Assembly (NCBI RefSeq): GCF_905475395.1
Contig: NC_058337.1
Location: 118,414,368 to 118,478,367 of the forward strand
Direction: 5' to 3'
Length of the DNA stretch: 64,000 bases
Origin: Chrysoperla carnea
Taxonomy: Eukaryota > Arthropoda > Insecta > Neuroptera > Chrysopidae
Below are positions 13,621 through 24,300 of the stretch, one piece after another. The position numbers and the translations under genes were made by a program. Positions within the stretch are counted from its first letter, which is position 1, and every line of letters starts with the position of its first letter. The notes beneath the pieces are model-generated. The model ran no database searches, was not told the DNA's origin, and saw nothing but the letters and a program-made list of their open reading frames with translations.

Positions 13621-14255
13621 TAAAATGGAAAATAAATATTTATTTCATTTTATTGGTTTAATTTGTTTTTATTTTATGAAAAATGTTTTATTCAGTTAGT
13701 AAAAATTACATAATTTTATGTTTAAAATACGCACAAAGTGTTAAAAAAATGTGTAAATCTAAGGGGTTTCTGGAGCATAAAATAAATTCAGTTTTATGTA
13801 TGCTTTTAGCATTTTCGTATGTATGTCTACAGGTCATTTTTATCAAGCTAAATTGATTTTTTTGAAATCTTCAAACTCAACAGCTCTACTTCTTCAATTT
13901 ATTTTTTTTTTATTATTATTTATGTTTTTGTTTAATAACTTGTGTACTATTTTAAACGTTAAATCCTTTGGATATAATTGGTGTTAATTTATGATACAAT
14001 GCATTTGTTTGCATGTTTGGCATAAATCCGTGTTCAAGTCCTGATGCGAGTGTATTTTTTTCAAAGAATACTCGGCAAGATATTTATCTTTATTAATACG
14101 CCATTGTATCATAAATGAACATCAATTATACCGAAAAGGCTTTGACGTTTAAAATAGTAATGCAAAAATAAAAATAATAAATAAATAAGTTAATTGTTAA
14201 CAAACAAACAAAAATAAAAATTCAACTAGTGCAAAAAAATTAGACTCTGTGTCTA

Positions 14256-14335
14256 GAGCTCGTATGGCTAAATTGGATTAGGCGCTTTGCATGAATCCAA
14301 GTGGTCTGGGTTCGAGTACGGATATCGTAATCATA
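14256..14335 (+). repeat. tRNA-derived SINE-like head
   Basis: The sequence has a box-A-like TGGCTAAATTGGATTA (14265-14280) and a box-B-like GGGTTCGAGTAC (14308-14319) at tRNA spacing, but no clean cloverleaf. Related, more degraded copies lie near 13985-14060, 18975-19035 and 19245-19300, in matching places of the duplicated unit. It looks like a decayed RNA polymerase III repeat and not a tRNA gene. Confidence 0.5.
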
Positions 14336-14434
14336 CCCAATTTTGTAAGAAAATAATAAAATTGTGTTAAATATTTTCCTTTGTTCTATTATACCAATCA
14401 CCATAATTATTTGAGTCACAGTGGCATGAAAAGC

Positions 14435-17400
14435 CTAACGGCGTTTAAAATAAGAGCATATCCAGGCTGTTATTAAAAAGAATGCAATCCAACTTCCCAA
14501 TGATGCCAACCCCACCAGAACTTCTGGTTGCGCGATGCCCCAACCTTTTGCAATTACACCTTGTAGAGCCAGTATACCATATGTTAATGGTAAACATTGA
14601 CAGACTTGACGAAATGGAATTGGTATACCTTCCAGTGGCCACATAATACCACTAACGCATAACACTGGATATCCAATTCCCATAGCTACCAATGTTGTGG
14701 TGAATTCTTTTTCACATAATTGTGATAAAAATACTCCTAAAGCTACACCACATATACCTTGTAAGAATTCTATTAAATATATTAGAAAAATACTTCCATG
14801 GTTTTCCATTTGAAAGACGACCGTCATTAAGAAAAACATAATCGAAATTTGGATTAAGTTTACGATTCCTTCGGAAATAAAATGGGATAAACATATAGTA
14901 AATTTAGAAACACCTAAAAAAAAAAATTTAATGAGATTTTAAGCAACCCTTAGACATTTTTCACAAAACTAGTTTCATGAATATTGCACACATTACCTGC
15001 AATTACAGATCTTTGCATAAGTCCTTCATTTCTTTCGCATATTATACTCCCCGATATTGGCATAACTGATAATAGAAATACAACACTGAAATAAAAATTG
15101 CATTATAAAATTCAAAATATTTTCACAGTTTATATTTTATGAATAAACTTCACCTCATTATCATTGCTGGTAACATAAAAACTTGTCGAGATGACGAATC
15201 AATGTCAGTCCACAAGCTATCGACATTCATTGGTAAATCGGCAATTTTGGGATTTCGTTTACAAGCTATCATTAAATCATCTAAAAACTGTTTTGTGCCC
15301 GATCGTAATTTTAATTCAATTTCGATAGCATTTTCTGAAACTACAGGAAACATTTTGCAATATAACGAAAATTTATTCTGGAAATAAAAATTTCTTACCT
15401 GAATTATCGCCCCAAATACTAATCTCTGATAATTCAAATACGTCATCACTAGACATTTCTGGTGCTAATAATCGTTTGAATAATGCAGACGAAAAATTAC
15501 TTCGAAAATATATTACACTCCATGCTTTACCCGCTTTTACAGCATTTTTCCCTGCATCTAAATTAGCATATGGCACCTGCCTAAATTTTATTGGATCAAG
15601 ATTATCTAAAAGTCGACAACTTAACGACTTAAATAGACACCCTTTGTAAATTGGACAAGTATTATTTGAATATAATTCAGGAACTTCATCATTAACAACT
15701 GCTAGATTTAAATTTTTAGCTGGAACTCCAACACATAAGAAAAATAAGACTGTTTGGAAAATCGGAACGAAAAAAATAATTCCTAAGCTTAATGCATTTC
15801 TTCTATGCGAATAATAATTCTTCATTAATGCTGCTTTAAATTTTCCCCAAAATGGAGCTTCTCGTTTTATCTGCTACAAAAAGCATGAAATAATAATAAT
15901 GCTTTTAAGGAATATTTTCAATATCTTACATGTTTTGATTCCAAGCGTCGCGTAATAATAATTTCGTTATTATTCGATTTGGTGTCGTCTCGTTTATCCA
16001 TAATGTAATTTTGTTCAGAGCATAATTTTAGAAAAACTTCTTCCAGCGTGTTACAATCATAAGCTAAAAGTAAATCTTTCGGGGATGCTTCGGTTAATAA
16101 AGATCCATATCTCATTAATCCAACCTTAAACAGTTTTTCAATAATGGTGGAAACTTTTTTGGATTAGAAACAGTGGCGAATTAGAATCATTTTATGAGAT
16201 GAGCAGCATAATTTCATGGAGGCAACATTATATTATGAACGTTTTTTGTTTTTGATAATGTGCATCCCGTTATCAAGTATTCAATTTTCTTCTCAGTTGG
16301 AAGGTATTTTAGATTGATCTGGGCACTATAGAGTACCAAAATTGTTGTTTTCGCTACACCGTGGGCACCAAAATCGATTTATATTTAGAGAGAGTTTTTA
16401 CCAAATTATGAGCCAAAACTTATGGCCTTATTATACTCGATAGTGATCCAGAACAATGTTTTGAAAAGAAGTGCCTTACATACTTATTTTTAAACTTTGA
16501 GGAAATGCTTTAAAAAAATATACTACCGCTCTAAGGCTTTAAGGCGGGATCGATCACAATTGAGCAGTTGAGTATATTTAGAGGAAATTTTTAGCTTAAA
16601 AGTAGGCTATGCATTAATTCCTTTTCATGCGTTGTGAAAAGGACTACAGTTAAACCTAGATATGATGAAGTTCAAGGAATTTCCCTTTCTAAGATAGGTT
16701 CCTGTTTCGCGTTTACAGAGGCTTAGATCCAGGTTCGACTGTATTTGTATTATTTCGCATTTTACAAATTATAATATATTGAAAAAGGAGGGGACATTGC
16801 CTGCTCGTTTTCTCGGTTCATCAATGTTACTTTGGTGTAATACCTACAGTATCTGCTTGGCGTGCTTCTTCGATGTAATGTGTTGTTATAATAATTGAAA
16901 TATTTTCACTAGTTGTCAAATATTTTAAATAATCCCAAATTGTTTTTCGTAAAAGTGTATCAACACCGACCGTGGGTTCATCTAGAATTAATATTTCTGG
17001 TTTATGTAATAATGTAACCGCCAATGAAATACGTCGATATTCGCCACCGCTGAAATTATTTGATCAAATACAGTCATCTTGTTATTAGATGTTTTTTTTA
17101 TTGAAATTGGATTTCTGTCATTCTGTCATTATTGTGTCCCATTTATTATTAAATCAATTTCTACACGTCGATTTTGTCAGTCTTTTCAGCACATCTTTAT
17201 CTTATTACGTAATTCTTGCTGTAAATCTAAGATCGCTATTACCTTTCATTCAAAAGAAATTGTGAACAAAAAAATTCCCCCGAACATACATACACGCAGA
17301 CCTCAATCTAATAGTGGTGTAAATACTTTGTCGTAAGTCCTGACCTTGGGGCGTAAAAATGTGCTGACAATTTCGATTTGGATTTTCGGACTGATTAAAT

Positions 17401-18385
17401 GAACTTTACTGAGACGTTAGTAAGATGTCCTCTCTCAAACTCAATCATTTTTCTCTGAACCAGATTTTTATAGCTGGCGTATTTTGGGAAAATTTTGAAT
17501 GTATCGACGAAATGACGCGCCTTGTAAATGAGCTATGCACAAATTTAAATTCCGAAGTACTTACCTTAAAGACCGAATAAATTGATTTGCACTGGGTAAG
17601 TCTAATAAATTAGTATAAAATTTAAATTTCTCATCAATTTCCTCGTTACTTAAACCATGTATCATGCCGAAATATTGAAAAATTTCTCGTATTGTAAAAA
17701 ATGTATACAATGAATTCTCTTGTGGCATGTAACCAATATTTCTAGCCATTGATACATTTTTTTTGGTGATATCATGGCCCAATACAAACATTTTACCAGT
17801 TTGGATTTTTTTCAAACCCACTACACATGATAACAAAGTGGTTTTACCACAACCGGAAGGTCCTAACAACGCATATCTGGATACAGAAGAAAATCATAAA
17901 AATAATTTTTATACTTTATTATAAATCACGCAAAATTATCAATTATTGCAACGTTTCGTTAATATATTTTTACTTCCTCAGGCTCTACATGTAAAAATGG
18001 GTTTGTACGACAGAAAAAAAGCGCCTGCTTATTATTGATTATCTTTTAACAATGATAAAAATTATATATATGGAATAATTTAACGGACCGTGAAAGGAAA
18101 TGTCACATTAAATTTCGAATATATATTATGATACCTAATCAATGAAATATATTTGGTATTTACTCGTGTTAATGAAATTAAATATAAAAAATAGTTTTTT
18201 AAAACTTACATTAATCCCTTGGGAACTCGCATACAAAAATCATTTAGAATATTATTGGTTGCACCTCGTTCATATTGAAAATATGCATGTCGTATTAGAA
18301 CCACAGATTCAGGAATTATATCACAGGCGGGCGTTAAACTTAATTGTAATTGCGGTTTTTCATTTTCTATTCTTTCGGGATCCAT
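14435..18385 (-). CDS. ABC transporter subfamily H half-transporter, tandem copy 2
   Basis: Paralogue of the gene at 9035-13248 with identical exon sizes and phases. Exons, high to low: 18385-18210, 17876-17565, 17049-16848, 16124-15930, 15870-15399, 15340-15154, 15085-14997, 14913-14435. This gives 2112 nt and 703 residues with no stop or frameshift. Walker A GPSGCGKT (64-71), signature SGGEYRR (163-169), Walker B, switch His and the extracellular CPIYKGCLFKSLSC are all intact. By my count it differs from copy 1 at 73 of 703 positions. Differences are concentrated in exon 6 (14/63) and exon 8 (29/159), while exon 3 is identical. The start is the ATG in the same context as copy 1. It is likely a functional membrane exporter of the ABCH type, with its own copy of the promoter. 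Confidence 0.92.
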
Positions 18386-18574
18386 TTTTTTCTAGACGAT
18401 TATAATACATTTGAATGGTAATATTAAGAAAAGGTTCAATAAGACCAATATTATTTTGAAACAATAAAATTTAAGTTATAACATTATTTCACTTTAAGCC
18501 AAGTTAGTTTCTCAAACTACTTTAAGCAATATAATTAATTACATGTACTGATTAATAATTAATAATGCACTTAC

Positions 18575-18745
18575 CATCCAAAATTATTAATTAATTATCT
18601 CATAAATGTAACTTCTACACTCAAATGTTAACAATTTTTCTTTTAATAATTTGTTGTTTAAAAATTGTTATAATTATCAATATTATAAAAAATGTAATTT
18701 TTAATATAATATTAATACAATGGCTTGTTATCTTCAGACATAGTG
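18575..18745 (-). promoter_or_regulatory. 5'-UTR exon and promoter region of ABCH copy 2
   Basis: Same arrangement as copy 1: donor GATG|GTAAGT at 18574-18575, an AACATTTGAGTGTAGAAGTT block near 18611-18630, and a GAAGATAACAAGCCA block near 18722-18736. The AT filler between the blocks has drifted more than the blocks themselves. Confidence 0.5.
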
Positions 18746-19299
18746 TAACAAGATGGAAAATAAATATTTATTTCACTTTATTGGTTTATGTTTTCCTCAT
18801 TTGATAAACTTTAAATAATTTTATGTTTAAATATAGGAACAAATTTTGTTTATTTAATACCTAATTTTTAAAAATCGTGTAAAAATTAAATGGATTTCTG
18901 GAGCATAAAATATATTCAGTTTTGTGTATACTTCAATCTTAGGAACCCTACAATTCTTCAATTTATTTTTTTTATATTATAAGGCGCTTGGCATGAATCC
19001 AAAAAGTCCGGGCTCGAGCGTATCTTTTTCAATTCTCGTTAATTAATATTACGCGACAAGTTATTTGTCTTTATAGTTTACCCCATTGTATCAAAAATGA
19101 ACATCAATTATATACATAAGGCTTTGACGTTTAAAATAGTATACAAGCTAGTAAACAAAAACATAAATAATAAATATATAAGTTACTTGTTAATAAACAA
19201 ACAAAAATAAAAATTTGATCAGTTGAAAAGATTACACTCCGAGTGTCTAAAGCTCGGAATTGGATAAGGCGGGTGGAGCGAGTGTATTATTTTCAATTC

Positions 19300-21377
19300 T
19301 CCTTTATTATTTCATTTTCTTCTGAAAAATTAAAGCTAGTATAATAATAAAGTAAGTAGGGTGTCACAACCAGATTGCTACCAGGCTAGATCCTAAACTT
19401 ACAGGTCTTCTTTGCCCCTTTGAAAGCAATGACATTTGAAGGCAGGGACGCTTCAACTTACCTTAAAATGGTAGCTTATTTATAGTAGATATTCTCAGAA
19501 TTGTAACAATCGTTATTTAATCGTAGAAAACTAGATAATTAAATGCGACTATAAAGACAGCAAAAAAAAGTGTTTGTGCTTTAAGTTTTGCATTCCGTAT
19601 AAACTACACAATTACAATTTTTTGGCAATCCCACTATAAAAAAAATGCGCACCTACCAAGCTTAATGATTTTCACTACTCTGTGAATGAATGTATTTTTA
19701 AATTTTTTAATTAACAATGTCTCAGAAATTAAACCTCAGATCGAAATTTGGTAAAGAGAGCTTTTTTGTTTGTCTTGATTAGCTTATTCAGGAAGTGTAG
19801 AATTCTATGGTCAATTATAGAACACTCTGTATAAGGATAGGGGAAATAGGTGATAGCAGATATACAATAGGGAGAATAGAAATATTGGATCGCTTTGCAC
19901 TTAATCAACTTAATTAATTTATTATTATCTGAATGTATACACTTACCAACTTTCAACTTAACCTTACTGTTTTGAAAGATTTTCCAATTCATCTTTTCAG
20001 TATTGAAAACATGAAACTAGCTGACATGTAACTCGGTTAAAATTAGAAGAATTTTGGGATAATAAAAAAAAGGCTTTTTAATTTTTATAAATTTAAGTAT
20101 TTTTATTTGTGTAAATAATTAATAATTAACAATTAAGTTCTCACAACACATGCATCATCAACGGCCAACATATTTTTAAAATTACTTTTTTTTCTAGATT
20201 TACCAAAAACACAAAAAAATAAAATACAAATTTCAAGAGTAAAATTTTAAAAATTAAATGTTCGTGAGAGCCCTGATCCTAATATTTTTTATATTTTATT
20301 TATTTTTTTCAGAACACTATCTTAATATTTATTTTTTCATATATTCTGAATTGAGCACTTTTTTCTTCATGAAAATATACTTAAAATAAAATATTCCTAA
20401 AATTTTTTTTATTTAATTACTAATTAGAGACATTTACAATTTTTTATTTAGAAACAATTAATTAATAATTATCCATTATATTTTTCTTGTTTAGAAGGAA
20501 ATACAACGAAAAAGAATTCTTTTTAAATTAAAAACGGTTAAAAGATAAAAATTACTAAAAAAATTCACCAAAAATAAAATAAAATAAATAGTTTGAAATT
20601 TAAAAAGAAAAACTAGAAATTTTTTTTAAAAATTAATTAAAAATTATATATGGGCAAGTTTATTTTGTAAAAAATAAAACACTAAATTTAATTAAATAAA
20701 TTTTTTTTTAGTATCTAGTATATATTTGCGCATGCTTTGTAACATGTGCGCATGCGATACAATGTATGCATGCGCCATATGAAGCGTTTGACAGTTTGTC
20801 CAAAATGGCTCGCAGGAAAATCTATTTTGTTTAAGGTAACTAGACTCTTTCAGTATTTGACAAATATCTACTAGATCATTTAAGGGTTTAAAATAAATAA
20901 TTAATTAATTTTAAACCCTCTTCAATTTATGGGAAAAATTTATTTTGTTTTATACTTAGAAAAAAATTCAAAATAAATATTTCATAGAAGCTTTTGGTTT
21001 ACACATTTATTTAAAAAAAAAATTTATCTTTTTTATTTATTAAAATAATTATTCTACAACCATATTTAAAATAGATAAATTTTTTCTTTTGAAAAATCAC
21101 ACATATTTCTAAAAAACGATTGAAAATAATCGTTGAAATGTTTTTTCATTCGAGCTAAACGCATGTTGATACACAATTTGAAAATTTATCTCAAAGGCAC
21201 TTTAAATGGTTTATATATGGCATTAAAAGTTCTTTTATCGTGCAATAGCACCCAAAAAAAATCATTTCTGCAGGTTTTCAAATTGTGTTCCAAAAAATAA
21301 AATGCTTTGAAAATAAAAAAAAATTCTTAAACAGAAGAACAGTCTAAATTTATTAAAAAAAAATGCATTCAAAGCGT
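19300..21377. other. Intergenic spacer between ABCH copy 2 and the third ABCH gene
   Basis: Very AT-rich, with long A and T runs between 20040 and 21370. The last part should include the 3' UTR of the third ABCH gene. The only compositional island is the GCGCATGC cluster at 20727-20775. A minus-strand open frame at 19729-19992 (87 codons) has no recognisable domain and is probably chance. Confidence 0.5.
20727..20775. promoter_or_regulatory. Cluster of three NRF1/EWG-like GCGCATGC sites
   Basis: TGCGCATGC (20727-20735), GTGCGCATGCG (20746-20756) and GTATGCATGCGCC (20763-20775) match the palindromic core bound by NRF-1 family factors (erect wing in Drosophila). They sit in otherwise GC-poor sequence. 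The next bases hold TTTGACAG and an ATG in an AAAATGG context, then an in-frame stop after nine codons and a GTAACT donor-like word. It may be a promoter relic or a distal element; no gene follows that I can support. Confidence 0.35.
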
Positions 21378-24300
21378 TTATCCACGTTTGAATTTAAGTA
21401 CCACCAAACTTATCGATAAGAATAATGCAATCCATATTATCGTTGAAATGAAACCATTATAAACATCTGGTTCATCGATACTCCAACCTCGTGTTAACAT
21501 TGATCGTGTGGCTGTTGTGGCCATTGTTAATGGTAAACATAAGGAGATGTATCGTAAAACAATTGGCATACCCTCGACAGGCCATATTACACCACTTAAT
21601 AAAAGTGTTGGATAAAATGAACCAAGTGCCAGTTGGATGGCGTTACGTTCTAGCTCACAAACGGCAGATATGACAAAACCGAAGCACATACCACATAAAC
21701 CTTGTAGAATGGTTAAGGCTATTACCCATCCAATATCACCTTTACATTCGACACCGAATACAATTATCATGAAAATTAATACTAATGCGGTTTGACCACA
21801 CATGACAACGAATTGAGTGACGACATGCGAAAATAGTACTTCGGTTGGGGTGACGCCTGAAAAAAAGATAATTATATTAAAATTCTTTATCAATAAGTCA
21901 GGATTAAGTAATTTGGGAAAGAAGATAAATGTAAGGAATTGATTTCCATTTGTGCCTTAGGCCAAAATTTCCAACCATCGATTTCGGAATGATAGATAAG
22001 TTAGTTAATGACACTTCTGGCTAGGTGGAAGGAACGCTGAACGCCTGGGCCTAACAGCATATCACGATTGTTGCAGGAGCTTTCAGTGGGATAAAAATAT
22101 GTCTCATCTTCTGTGGCAATGTTCAACTCTTGTATGAAGAGATGGACTCACTTGAGCCAATCCCTCTTGCTGTTCTTAAACAGCTCTAAATGGTTCGTGG
22201 AGTAGTGGCAACGGATCCTTTGGTTTTAATGTGTCCTACCCTAAGACAGCTCTAACTTAACCTAATGAGACTTCGAAAGATCAGGTTAAAAGGAATTCAA
22301 AAGAAGCTGATGATGCAATAACAAATTAATGCATTCGAAACAACTCCAGACTTAAAAAAATGTAAAAAAGTTAAACTTACCAGCAACCCAGGAACGATCA
22401 AGAAGCCCTTCTGTTCTTTCAATAATTAAGGCTGATGATGTTAGAGCAACAGCTAAGAAGAACACAATACTGCAAGGAAAAACAAATAAACGTTAGTTTC
22501 ATCTAAAATTCGAAGGATCAAGCTTTTTTACTTACGTTAAAATAACACCAGGTGCAACGAAATCTGTAAACGATGGATCATTCGAACCATAAATAGGGTC
22601 CTTAAATTGTATTGGTACATCAGCTAATTTTGGATTCTGGTCACATGTTTCCAACAAATTTTGTGCAAATGATCTGTACGAATATTGCAGATCACGATTT
22701 AACATTAACCCAATTTGTTGATCTGAAAATAAAAAAAATCATAAGTTAAGGTATAAAGAGAATATTTGGAGGTTAATTTGATACATACTTGACATATCTA
22801 ACCATACTCGAATTTCTGATTGATCCAAAGTTTCTTCATCCGCATCTCGACCCAGCACCATTCGAGCGACTAGAGCATCGGTGAAATTTTCAGTAAAGTA
22901 CAGTGCACCCCACGCTTCACCGGCTCTAACCGCATCCAGCGCTGACTCCGGATCCGGATAAAACCTTTTATTTATCGTATCATTCGATAGATGCGATATA
23001 TATCGACAACTTAATCGTTTAAAACTACATCCACCTGCAATCGGACAATCTTGATATGTTGCATTTGTATAATTCATTTCCCGATTAACGATAGCCAATT
23101 TTAAACCAGTAGGATCACGACCGATAGCCAAACAGAACAATATGACTTGCATTACCGGCAATGCAAATATAAATAACATTACACCAACATTACGCCACAT
23201 TCGTAGGAAATTTTTGACTAGCAATGCACGAATTTTTCCTTTTGTTGTTATTTGGAAGCAACCGTCACATGAACCACAATCGTCACAATCCACAACAGGT
23301 AATTCTGGTTTTGTAACACCCAATGTTTTTCCATTTTGCTAGAGAAAAAATCAAGATTTTCAAATATAGTTTAAGTGGCCCAAATTTTACAAGGACAAAA
23401 ATTACAAAAAATTGGAATAATTTGGCCACATTAAGTATGGCCACATATTTTTTTAGAGATTTTGTAAAAAATATGCGAAAACAAAATTTTGTTCAAATGA
23501 CGTGCCTACAATAACTTTGCATGCCTTAATAATCATGCAAAACAACAAACTTTTTACTTACATCCAATGTTTTCCCGGTTTGCTGTGTAAAAAAAATTTA
23601 ATTATTATTTAATTTGCCAAAATAAAGTTTTGCAGGATCATGAAAATAGGCGGACAAGTTTGTTACAGCATACACTTTTAAGTTTAAATGTTTTGCCAGA
23701 GGCGAAACCTAGATTTAAGGAAGGCTTGATAGGCTGAGTTGAGGTACAAAACACTTAAGAAATGGAGCAGAAATGGGTCTCTTTTGGAGAAAAAAAAATT
23801 GTTTCAACGCAGAGAAAATCGTCGAATTTTCTGTAAGATCCTGAGACAAAGAAACTTGGGAATATTATGTAGTAAACAAAGGTAGAAAAGTGATACAACT
23901 TACATCTAAATGCCCATTGGAATCTTGTATTAAAACTTCTTTACTCTGGTGGAAATTAAGACCAACAACACCACTTTCTTGGGATACATAAACGGGATCA
24001 TCCTTTTTACCCCAATTTAATGATGCCATACTAATATTATTACTGATATTCAATTCTTGTTGTGTGGTTTGACCTTGCTTCCTGGATAATTTTAAGAATA
24101 CCTCCTCCAATGATAAACAATTGTACATTGTTAACAGACTATGTGGTGATTCTTCAGCTAAAAGATGTCCACTTCGCATTAAACCAATCTAAAAACAAAA
24201 CAATCAAAAACTTTATTATTCGCTCCGTGCATGATTTTTATTTCAGGGACATATAAGTCTATGGATTGTATACATATTTGCATATACATCTTTTGTTTTA

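Larger units (their letters stand above)
9004..19290. repeat. Tandem segmental duplication carrying two ABCH genes
   Basis: Unit 1 runs from about 9004 to about 14335 and unit 2 from about 14404 to about 19290. The two start codons are 5137 bases apart. Homology starts 31 bases past each stop codon (AATTATTTG..GTCACA). It covers all exons, most intron sequence, the noncoding first exon, the promoter and a tRNA-like repeat upstream. Unit 2 has roughly 170 bases more in the intron at 16125-16847. Direct head-to-tail order points to unequal crossing-over. Confidence 0.9.

Noticed and set aside
14256-14335. A functional tRNA gene
   Set aside because: Box A and box B are present but the stems do not form a consistent cloverleaf and box B departs from the invariant bases. 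Degraded copies nearby point to a SINE.
20806-20835. Nine-codon ORF after the NRF1-like cluster as a gene
   Set aside because: Too short and stopped before the donor-like GTAACT; kept only as a possible promoter relic.
21491-21673. Open frames antisense to ABCH exons (also near 17079, 18142, 15139, 9828)
   Set aside because: They mirror real exons on the opposite strand and show no domain of their own.
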